A stretch of 5,333 nt of DNA from an uncultured Clostridia bacterium (GTDB lineage: Bacteria; Bacillota; Clostridia; Christensenellales; UBA1242): NCBI GenBank assembly GCA_944372745.1, contig CALWAB010000003.1, positions 1 to 5,333 on the forward strand, in the 5' to 3' direction. Below the pieces are notes generated by a model, which was given only the letters and a program-made list of their open reading frames with translations, had not been told where the DNA came from and did no database searches. This document shows positions 1 to 4,297 of the stretch, piece after piece (the stretch's first letter is position 1; every line of letters starts with the position of its first letter). Position numbers and translations under genes: made by a program.

Positions 1-148
1 TTGTATCTAGGGGGATGTCACATCACTTTTAGTATTGTAGGTGGATGTCATCCCCCTACAACCCCTAGACAAGGACGGGCGTCCTTGACCTATGGTCTTG
101 GGGTGTGGTTCTAGCCTACTTTAGTACTAAGAACAAAAACAAAATTAT

Positions 149-172
149 TTTAGTGCTTTGACAAGCACTAAA
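149..172. repeat. H-type stem-loop of the repeat unit, copy 1
   Basis: A perfect inverted repeat with 10-base arms, TTTAGTGCTT and AAGCACTAAA, around the loop TGAC. It starts a unit that runs through TTAGTACTAAG and GGTACTCACCCAAAGACCA to GCCGTACG at 224-231. Related stem-loops occur at 240-259, 1498-1521, 1721-1744, 2718-2737, 2804-2823, 2891-2912 and, diverged, 4207-4226. Confidence 0.85.
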
Positions 173-239
173 TATTTTTATTTAGTACTAAGTTTGATGC
201 TAGGTACTCACCCAAAGACCACTGCCGTACGAAAGTTGC

Positions 240-259
240 CTTTGTGCTTTCGCACAAAG
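240..259. repeat. H-type stem-loop of the repeat unit, copy 2
   Basis: A perfect inverted repeat with arms CTTTGTGC and GCACAAAG around TTTC, beginning 91 bp after copy 1. Compared with copy 1 the stem reads TTTG/CAAA instead of TTAG/CTAA, so both arms have changed together. GCCGTACG follows at 332-339, as it does after copy 1. Confidence 0.85.
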
Positions 260-560
260 TATATTTATTTATATACTAAGTTGTTTCTAAGTACTAACCA
301 ATGTTTATGGCAATATGACACCGCACCCACTGCCGTACGAAAGTCGACTGCACCTGAGTCTTATGATACGACACTAGCCAAGCTTAGTATAAGGCATAAA
401 TAGAATACAGACCTACAGTCTTGCACCTACCTTGACCACAGGTCAAGGGTACCAGCGTACGGCAGTGGTCAACACTTGGGAAATTTTAATTAAGCAAGTA
501 ATAGTAAAAACCTAAGACCATGTGCCATAGGATGCGCCCCCTTGTCCTTGGCGTAGGGGT

Positions 561-586
561 CAAGGGGGAGTGGCAACTCCCCCTTG
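561..586. repeat. Boundary hairpin, inverted orientation, next to the end of rlmB
   Basis: A perfect 11-bp stem, CAAGGGGGAGT pairing with ACTCCCCCTTG, around the loop GGCA. It lies 13 bp beyond the rlmB stop codon in the direction of rlmB transcription. Neither strand has a T-tract after it, so it is not a textbook intrinsic terminator, although so stable a stem could stall polymerase or protect the 3' end of the rlmB mRNA. It corresponds to the boundary hairpins at 1831-1855, 2526-2548 and 4014-4036. A run of ten C (590-599) separates it from the gene. Confidence 0.75.
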
Positions 587-599
587 TCTCCCCCCCCCC

Positions 600-1295
600 T
601 TAATGCCGTTGGTCTAGGGCTTGAAATAGTATGATACCGCACGCAACGGACGCATTGAGCGAATTGAGTTTGCCATACATTTGAATGCTTAAAGTGCCGT
701 CACATTTTTGTCTAGTCAATCTATGCACGCCACTGCCTTCATTGCCAATCACAATGCCAATCTTGCCTTTTAGATTTGTTTCCTTGGCTGGCACTCCGTC
801 CATAGCGGTACAAAATACAAAATAGCCTTTGTCTTTCAAATAATCTATAGCGTCATTAAGACTGCCTACTCTAGCAATTTTCATATGGTTGACCGCTCCT
901 GCACTTGTCTTGTAGACGGTTTCATTGATGGAAGCCGAACGGTGCTTTGGTATAACTATACCGTCAACGCCAGCACATTCACAAGTTCTTATGATACTGC
1001 CAAGATTATAAGGGTCTTCTATGCTATCAAGCAACACTATAAAACCATCATCTTTTATAATGTCATCAAGCGTAACATATTTATAGTCCTCTACCAATGC
1101 AAGTACACCTTGTGGTTTAGGCGTCTTTGCACGCTTATTGAAGTCGGTTTTATTCAAGTATTCAATGCGAATTTTTTTGTTGTTCGCAATCTTTACTATA
1201 TCGTCAACTTTTGCTCCGCTTTCTATATATATAATGTCGACTTTTTTGTTCGCATACAATGTCTCAAGTATACTATTTCTGCCTTCTATTTGCAT
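600..1295 (-). CDS. rlmB: RlmB-like 23S rRNA (guanosine-2'-O-)-methyltransferase, SpoU/TrmH family
   Basis: This 231-residue protein is a SPOUT-class (SpoU/TrmH) methyltransferase that transfers a methyl group from S-adenosylmethionine to a ribose 2'-OH in structured RNA. The closest assignment is RlmB, which modifies a guanosine of 23S rRNA. The N-terminal substrate-binding domain (about 1-70) opens with the family signature IEGRNSILETL and ends with PQGVLALVE. The catalytic knotted domain shows motif 1 at 90-104 (DSIEDPYNLGSIIRT, with N97 and R103), motif 2 at 182-190 (VIGNEGSGV, with E186) and motif 3 at 203-218 (SIQMYGKLNSLNASVA). The usual proline of motif 3 (IPM) is Gln205 here. The length is normal for the compact Firmicutes form. 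The start is supported by AGGAG six bases upstream (minus strand, 1302-1306). In Firmicutes rlmB normally follows mrnC closely; here a repeat element separates them. RlmB versus a paralogous tRNA/rRNA SpoU enzyme cannot be settled by motifs alone, but the mrnC neighbour favours RlmB. Confidence 0.92.
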   Translation of the reverse strand: MQIEGRNSILETLYANKKVDIIYIESGAKVDDIVKIANNKKIRIEYLNKTDFNKRAKTPKPQGVLALVEDYKYVTLDDIIKDDGFIVLLDSIEDPYNLGSIIRTCECAGVDGIVIPKHRSASINETVYKTSAGAVNHMKIARVGSLNDAIDYLKDKGYFVFCTAMDGVPAKETNLKGKIGIVIGNEGSGVHRLTRQKCDGTLSIQMYGKLNSLNASVACGIILFQALDQRH

Positions 1296-1301
1296 TGCTA
1301 T

Positions 1302-1306
1302 CTCCT
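1302..1306 (-). promoter_or_regulatory. Ribosome binding site of rlmB
   Basis: AGGAG on the minus strand, six bases before the rlmB ATG. It fixes the start codon. The repeat element begins only about 15 bp further upstream, so it stops just short of the translation signal. Confidence 0.85.
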
Positions 1307-1389
1307 ATTTGTTCGTTATATAGGGGATTTCACATCCCTAGGATTTGAAGGAAACTACCCGTTCCCCTTCACCTCTTGGTGTTTGAATC

Positions 1390-1410
1390 TAGGGGATTTC
1401 ACATCCCCTA
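1390..1410. repeat. Boundary hairpin of the left arm, region 2
   Basis: Arms TAGGGGAT and ATCCCCTA around TTCAC, followed by AAACCCTAGT. The same arrangement, a boundary hairpin directly followed by an additional CCCTAG, recurs at 2526-2556 and 4014-4044. A second, slightly degraded copy lies at 1321-1340. Confidence 0.8.
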
Positions 1411-1497
1411 AAACCCTAGTGGCAGGACAGTGTCCTGCACCTGGGGTCTTAGTTGTGGCACTAGCCAACTTTAGCACTAAGAACATAAAATATATTT

Positions 1498-1521
1498 CTT
1501 AGTGCTTTGACAAGCACTAAG
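1498..1521. repeat. H-type stem-loop of the repeat unit, copy 3
   Basis: A perfect inverted repeat with 10-base arms CTTAGTGCTT and AAGCACTAAG around TGAC. The unit continues to GCCGTACG at 1566-1573. Confidence 0.85.
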
Positions 1522-1720
1522 TAAATGTACTTATGCTGTGAGTAGGTACCCACACAAAGACCAATGCCGTACGCTAGTACACACCCGTGGAGTGGTCTGT
1601 TGAGTATCTAGACACAACTTAAGTGCTAAATAAATTATATTTGTGCTAGTTAAAGCAGAGGTGACCCCCGTGGTATGGTTTTTGGTGAGTATCTAGTCAC
1701 AATTTAGTTCTAAAAATATA

Positions 1721-1744
1721 CTTAGTGCGTGTTAACGCACTAAG
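1721..1744. repeat. H-type stem-loop of the repeat unit, copy 4 (inverted unit)
   Basis: A perfect inverted repeat with 10-base arms CTTAGTGCGT and ACGCACTAAG around GTTA (TAAC when read on the minus strand, the direction of this unit). Relative to 1498-1521, a T-A pair of the stem has become G-C through changes in both arms. Confidence 0.85.
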
Positions 1745-1830
1745 ATATATATTTTAAGTTCTTAGTGCTAAAGTTGGCTAGTGTCGCACTCCAAGACCAT
1801 AGGTCAAGGGCTAGCCCTTGCCTAAGGGGT

Positions 1831-1855
1831 GAAGGGGAACGGGTAGTTCCCCTTC
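1831..1855. repeat. Terminal hairpin of the right arm, region 2
   Basis: A perfect 10-bp stem, GAAGGGGAAC with GTTCCCCTTC, around GGGTA, ending 54 bp past the mrnC stop codon. A partly degraded inverted copy forms the other end of the element at 1343-1373. It has no T-tract, so an intrinsic terminator role is doubtful. Confidence 0.75.
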
Positions 1856-1909
1856 AAATACTAGATTAAAACGCTAATGATGAAGCATCCCGCCCATTCG
1901 TACTCCCTG

Positions 1910-2335
1910 TCACTCCCAGTTATCCACAATTTCTACAGATTTGTGCATAAGTTCCATAAGTCTATCAATATTGCCCGCTAGGTAATTATAACCAAGCACA
2001 CTTTCAAAACTCGTGGCTGTCTTATAGTCCTCTAATGTGGCATTTTTTGCCGTATGGTGCAATTTACAATTTCTAGCACGCCGTGCGACATCAAGTTCTG
2101 CTTGACTCAACTCATCTTTTATTTGCTCAAACACTTTGGCTTGACTTGGTGCTTTCACATACATATTAGCAAGACTATTCAGTCTACCTGAATTTTGTGC
2201 ACTATGCACCGCTAAATGCGTCCTAACAAAAGCAGTATATAGGCTATCACCTACAAATGCCAGCACTAATACATTTTTTAACTGACTTTCTCTAACATCG
2301 TCAATGTTCTCTAACCTTTCAAAAAATTCTTTCAT
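1910..2335 (-). CDS. mrnC: Mini-ribonuclease III (Mini-III)
   Basis: This 141-residue protein is Mini-III, an RNase III-type double-strand endoribonuclease without the dsRNA-binding domain. In Bacillus subtilis this enzyme matures the ends of 23S rRNA. The single RNase III domain is complete: the first acidic motif is AFVGDSLYTAFVRTHL (Asp30), the central segment is RRARNCKLHHTAKNAT (about 85-100), and the second motif is TSFESVLGYNYLAGN (Glu111). Asp30 and Glu111 are the expected metal-binding catalytic residues. Length matches the family. The reading frame stays open to an ATG at 2428, but those 31 extra residues are unlike the family and would span the promoter, so the ATG at 2335 is chosen. 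There is no ribosome binding site before it; the -10 box lies six bases upstream, predicting a leaderless mRNA. rlmB follows downstream on the same strand. The usual upstream neighbour cysS is absent from the window. Confidence 0.93.
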   Translation of the reverse strand: MKEFFERLENIDDVRESQLKNVLVLAFVGDSLYTAFVRTHLAVHSAQNSGRLNSLANMYVKAPSQAKVFEQIKDELSQAELDVARRARNCKLHHTAKNATLEDYKTATSFESVLGYNYLAGNIDRLMELMHKSVEIVDNWE

Positions 2336-2341
2336 TGTTAA

Positions 2342-2371
2342 ATTATAGCATATTACAAGCCACTTTATCAA
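2342..2371 (-). promoter_or_regulatory. Promoter of mrnC (sigma-A type, extended -10)
   Basis: On the minus strand, TTGATA (2366-2371), an 18-bp spacer and a perfect TATAAT (2342-2347) preceded by TGC, which makes an extended -10. Only TTAACA separates the -10 from the mrnC ATG, so the canonical +1 position falls on the A of ATG. The promoter is not made of repeat-family sequence. Confidence 0.75.
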
Positions 2372-2525
2372 GTGATTATTGGTGAATATACTCACAGATA
2401 AAATAATAAAAGATTTATTAGTAAACAAAAAAATTATAATGGTTTTATCTCCTAAGTTTGGCAGGAAACTAGCCGTTCCGAGATGATGCCACCCCGTGGC
2501 GTGGGTACTGGCGTACGAAAGTTAT

Positions 2526-2548
2526 CTAGGGGATTTCCCATCCCCTAG
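2526..2548. repeat. Boundary hairpin, region 3
   Basis: A perfect 9-bp stem, CTAGGGGAT with ATCCCCTAG, around TTCCC, followed by AACCCTAGTGG. It is almost identical to the copy at 4014-4036. Confidence 0.85.
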
Positions 2549-2717
2549 AACCCTAGTGGGTGGGATGCCCCACCGTGGCGTGGTCTTAGTTGGTGCTAAC
2601 ACTTACTTTATAGGTTCTCTCAAGGCGGTGACGACTGCCGTACGCTAATACTCCTGCACCTGTGGTCTTGGAGTGTGACACTAGCCTACTTCAGTACTAA
2701 GAATAGCAATAAATAAC

Positions 2718-2737
2718 CTTTGTGCTTTCGCACAAAG
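2718..2737. repeat. H-type stem-loop, tandem unit 1 of region 3
   Basis: A perfect 8-bp stem, CTTTGTGC with GCACAAAG, around TTTC, identical to 240-259. It is followed by TATAATTATGTAGTACTAAGTTGTG. The TATAAT has no suitably spaced -35, so I do not read it as a promoter. Confidence 0.82.
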
Positions 2738-2803
2738 TATAATTATGTAGTACTAAGTTGTGTTTAAGTACTTACCAATGACCACGGCAGTGCGCCATCG
2801 CAC

Positions 2804-2823
2804 CTTTGTACTAACGCACAAAG
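2804..2823. repeat. H-type stem-loop, tandem unit 2 of region 3
   Basis: CTTTGTAC with GCACAAAG around TAAC, with one A-C mismatch in the stem. It begins 86 bp after unit 1. The unit ends with GCCGTACG at 2875-2882. Confidence 0.75.
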
Positions 2824-2890
2824 TATATTGTTTAAGCAACTTAAATCGTGTCTAGGTACTCACAAAAGACTAATGCCGTACGCTAGTACT

Positions 2891-2912
2891 TTTGTGCTTT
2901 AACAAGCACAAA
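2891..2912. repeat. H-type stem-loop, tandem unit 3 of region 3
   Basis: A perfect 9-bp stem, TTTGTGCTT with AAGCACAAA, around TAAC, about 86 bp after unit 2. A fourth, decayed unit follows from about 2978 (TGCTTTGACAAACACTAAG), where the stem no longer pairs well. Confidence 0.8.
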
Positions 2913-3133
2913 GTATAATTATTGAGTACTTAAGTTGTATCTAGGTATTTCCCAATGACTAACCACGGAGTGGTATCTCACCTGCTTTGACAAACACTAA
3001 GTTATTTATTTCGTACTAAAGTAGTGACTTGGTACTCAACCTAGACTATGATGGTGTACCACACAAGCACCCTTAACAATAGCAATGCGTCATTGCACGC
3101 AATTTTTTTATCACGCCACAAAATTTGCTTTCA

Positions 3134-3139
3134 TATAAT
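3134..3139 (+). promoter_or_regulatory. Probable -10 box of the ZIP gene
   Basis: A perfect TATAAT lies 20 bases before the AGGAG of the ZIP gene, so a transcript starting near 3146 would have a leader of about 28 bases. No good -35 sits at the usual distance. The box overlaps the in-frame ATG at 3138, which argues against that ATG as the start. Confidence 0.5.
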
Positions 3140-3159
3140 GAAAAAGGAGAATTTAACAC

Positions 3160-3164
3160 AGGAG
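3160..3164 (+). promoter_or_regulatory. Ribosome binding site deciding the ZIP start
   Basis: AGGAG nine bases before the ATG at 3174. An upstream in-frame ATG at 3138 has no such site, and the ATG at 3048 lies at the end of repeat DNA. Confidence 0.75.
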
Positions 3165-3173
3165 AAAATACAA

Positions 3174-3959
3174 ATGTACGAAAGTATAGCACCTATTTGG
3201 CAGTGCGTAATTGGGGCTATGTTTTGTTTTTTATGCACAAGCATTGGTGCAAGCCTAGTTTTCTTTTTCAAAAAAGGAAATACCAATAAAATGAATGGCG
3301 TTTTAGCACTCGCTGGCGGCATAATGATTGCATCGTCATTCTTTTCATTACTTATGCCAGCCATAGAAACTTGCGAAGAAAATAATTTACCTATTTACTT
3401 ATTTGTCGCCATAGGGTTTTTAATCGGTGGCATTTTTATAGTGTTATCCGACAAAATTTTAGACAAATTTTTTAACCTAGAAAAATTTGCTAAGCACAGA
3501 GCATTTAAACGAAGCATAATATTTGCTGGCTCAATCACTTTTCACAACATTCCCGAAGGTATGGCTATAGGCGTGGCATTTGGCTCACTCACCTTAGGTG
3601 CAGATTCTGCGACTATCACAAGTGCTTTTATGCTCGCACTTGGCATTGGTCTACAGAATATCCCAGAAGGTGCAGCGGTGGCATTGCCCCTTAAAGCACA
3701 AGGTGTCAAAACAAGCAAATCATTTTTTGTAGGTATGCTCTCAGGCATAGTCGAACCAATATTTGCCGTTCTTGCCTTTTTACTATGCTATTATGTCGGC
3801 ACAATCTTACCATTCTTATTGAGTTTTGCCGCTGGGGCAATGGTGGCGGTAGCGTGTTGCGAACTCATCCCCGAAGCAGTTAAAAATGGCAAAAACAAAG
3901 CCACAATCTTCCTAATAATCGGCTTCTTCATTATGGCACTCCTCGACACTTGCTTGTAA
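3174..3959 (+). CDS. ZIP-family divalent metal transporter (GufA/ZupT-like)
   Basis: This is a 261-residue integral membrane protein of the ZIP family, which moves zinc or other divalent metals into the cytoplasm. About eight hydrophobic segments are visible: roughly 10-32, 41-62, 73-92, 112-136, 149-173, 186-208, 210-230 and 243-259. The fourth holds HNIPEGMAIGV (H124, N125, E128) and the fifth QNIPEGAAVAL (Q161, N162, E165), the two halves of the binuclear metal site. Glu194 in VEPIF lies 29 residues after E165, the same interval as between the matching glutamates of the Bordetella ZIP structure. ELIPEA follows at 230-235. Gln in place of His in the second motif is typical of the GufA-like branch. 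The loop between segments 3 and 4 is short, with only one histidine. The reading frame extends upstream to 3048, but AGGAG and the -10 box support the start at 3174. Metal specificity cannot be read from the sequence, and no metal-responsive operator is evident. Confidence 0.93.
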   Translation: MYESIAPIWQCVIGAMFCFLCTSIGASLVFFFKKGNTNKMNGVLALAGGIMIASSFFSLLMPAIETCEENNLPIYLFVAIGFLIGGIFIVLSDKILDKFFNLEKFAKHRAFKRSIIFAGSITFHNIPEGMAIGVAFGSLTLGADSATITSAFMLALGIGLQNIPEGAAVALPLKAQGVKTSKSFFVGMLSGIVEPIFAVLAFLLCYYVGTILPFLLSFAAGAMVAVACCELIPEAVKNGKNKATIFLIIGFFIMALLDTCL

Positions 3960-4013
3960 TCAATACAATATAAAAAGATTTATCTCTTTTGAGTGTGTAA
4001 ACAAAAGGAATTT

Positions 4014-4036
4014 CTAGGGGATTTTCCATCCCCTAG
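4014..4036. repeat. Boundary hairpin, region 4
   Basis: A perfect 9-bp stem, CTAGGGGAT with ATCCCCTAG, around TTTCC, followed by AACCCTAGTAGG. It is the nearest match to the copy at 2526-2548. Confidence 0.85.
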
Positions 4037-4206
4037 AACCCTAGTAGGGGTGATGCCACCCCATGGCGTGGTCTTAAGTTTGTGCTAGTACTTACTTGGT
4101 AGGTTCTATTAAAGCAATAACCTATTGCCGTACTATATTCGACTGCACATGTGGTTAAAAAGTACTATAAAATTAAGTTTTTATACAAAAAACAAAAAAT
4201 ATATTG

Positions 4207-4226
4207 TTTTTTGCTATCGCAAAAAA
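4207..4226. repeat. Diverged H-type stem-loop
   Basis: A perfect 8-bp stem, TTTTTTGC with GCAAAAAA, around TATC. It has the same geometry and position within the module as 2718-2737, but the outer stem has become A/T-only in both arms. It could instead be an unrelated AT hairpin. Confidence 0.5.
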
Positions 4227-4277
4227 GAAAAAATTCAATTTTATTGATTTTTCTATTTGGAGTTTGTCCACAGTCTG

Positions 4278-4297
4278 AAAGGGATTTGTCCCTTTTT
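4278..4297 (+). terminator. Possible intrinsic terminator for plus-strand transcription
   Basis: Stem AAAGGGA/TCCCTTT around TTTG (4278-4295) runs into a five-T tract (4293-4297), with more T-rich sequence following. It would stop transcripts coming from the ZIP gene. It also lies directly after the stop codon of the convergent membrane-protein gene, but on the minus strand the following sequence is TTTC only, so termination there would be weaker. The stem is short, with three G-C pairs. Confidence 0.5.

Larger units (their letters stand above)
1..599. repeat. Hairpin-rich composite intergenic repeat, region 1 (left end cut by window)
   Basis: This 599-bp stretch has no credible gene. It holds modules of the repeat family found in the other gaps. 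A forward boundary module occupies about 1-135: outer arms CTAGGGG (7-13) and CCCCTAG (62-68) enclose an inner hairpin (37-59, one mismatch), followed by the hairpin CAAGGAC/GTCCTTG (70-87) and a linker with GGTCTTGGGGTGTGG and CTAGCCTACTTTAGTACTAAGAAC. Two units follow, with stem-loops at 149-172 and 240-259, each continuing into a GTACTAAGTT-type stretch and GCCGTACG (224-231 and 332-339). From about 420 the modules are in the opposite orientation: hairpin CTTGACC/GGTCAAG (431-447), inverted CGTACGGC (456-463), the inverted linker near 510-530 and a boundary hairpin at 561-586. The region is therefore roughly palindromic in module order. I see no transposase, tRNA or other RNA gene. Confidence 0.8.
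1321..1859. repeat. Composite repeat element with inverted ends, region 2, between mrnC and rlmB
   Basis: The 614-bp gap between mrnC and rlmB is almost wholly this element. Its ends are inverted copies: 1343-1372 matches the complement of 1829-1859 with one substitution and one gap. Inside, a perfect 26-base inverted repeat lies at 1459-1484 and 1758-1783, within a wider imperfect one of roughly 130 bp per arm (about 1421-1550 and 1690-1820). The left arm carries boundary hairpins at 1321-1340 and 1390-1410, the hairpin GCAGGAC/GTCCTGC (1422-1438), a stem-loop at 1498-1521 and GCCGTACG at 1566-1573. The right arm carries, inverted, a stem-loop at 1721-1744, the 16-bp palindrome CAAGGGCTAGCCCTTG (1805-1820) and a terminal hairpin GAAGGGGAAC/GTTCCCCTTC (1831-1855). 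There is no ORF with protein-like content. The remaining bases, 1296-1320 and 1860-1909, hold the rlmB ribosome binding site and the sequence just after mrnC. Confidence 0.85.
2457..3045. repeat. Composite repeat region 3 with a tandem array, between divergent mrnC and the ZIP gene
   Basis: About 590 bp of repeat family with no gene. A degraded piece at 2460-2525 includes GGAAACTAGCCGTTCC (similar to 1350-1366) and GGCGTACGAAAG. A clear boundary module follows: hairpin at 2526-2548, CCCTAG, hairpin GGTGGG/CCCACC around ATGC (2559-2574) and GTGGCGTGGTCTTAG. GCCGTACG is at 2637-2644, then the linker GGTCTTGGAGTGTGACACTAGCC (2666-2688). Four tandem units follow, with stem-loops starting at 2718, 2804 and 2890, and a decayed one near 2978. 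Unit spacing is about 86 bp. Unlike regions 1 and 2, no inverted boundary module closes the right end; the family fades out near the tract GTACTCAACCTAG at about 3031-3043. Confidence 0.82.
4013..4230. repeat. Short composite repeat, region 4, in the convergent gap
   Basis: The 336-bp gap after the ZIP gene carries one forward boundary module: hairpin 4014-4036, CCCTAG, hairpin GGGGTG/CACCCC around ATGC (4047-4062), and ATGGCGTGGTCTTAAG. Beyond this, 4078-4145 parallels 2585-2660 (GTGCTA, ACTTACTT, TAGGTTCT, TTGCCGTAC, CTGCAC, TGTGGT), including a variant GCCGTACT at 4127-4134. AT-rich, decayed sequence follows, with a diverged stem-loop at 4207-4226. No inverted closing module is seen, so this looks like a single or partly eroded copy. 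Nothing else is recognisable in 3960-4012 apart from a weak AT-only stem near 3973-3990. Confidence 0.78.

Noticed and set aside
158..403. An 81-codon open frame on the plus strand
   Set aside because: It lies wholly inside repeat modules, runs through two stem-loops and two GCCGTACG motifs, has no ribosome binding site, and its translation is not protein-like.
601..616. TTAATGCCGTTGGTCTAG at the end of rlmB resembling the unit tail CTAATGCCGTACGCTAG
   Set aside because: These bases encode the conserved C-terminal DQR of RlmB plus the stop, so the resemblance is probably chance.
885..1502. A 205-codon open frame on the plus strand
   Set aside because: It is antisense to rlmB for two thirds of its length and then enters repeat DNA. 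It has no ribosome binding site, and the opposite frame encodes a clear methyltransferase.
1869..1898. Tiny minus-strand ORF just after mrnC (ATG GGC GGG..., seven codons) with GGGAG upstream
   Set aside because: It is too short to support as a gene and no homologue is recognisable; it may be a chance or a relic of the sequence before the repeat.
2336..2428. N-terminal extension of mrnC to the ATG at 2428
   Set aside because: Family alignment begins near the ATG at 2335, and the extension would be encoded by the promoter region.
2738..2743. TATAAT after a stem-loop (also at 2914-2919) as promoters
   Set aside because: No -35 occurs at 16-18 bp, and the motif is part of the repeat unit, with TATATT in other copies.
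2718..3045. CRISPR array
   Set aside because: The similarity extends across the whole unit of about 86 bp rather than only a short repeat with unique spacers. Copies diverge strongly and no cas gene is present.
3048..3173. Longer ZIP protein starting at 3048 or 3138
   Set aside because: The added residues are not family-like, no ribosome binding site precedes either ATG, and the ATG at 3138 overlaps the -10 box; AGGAG is correctly placed for 3174.
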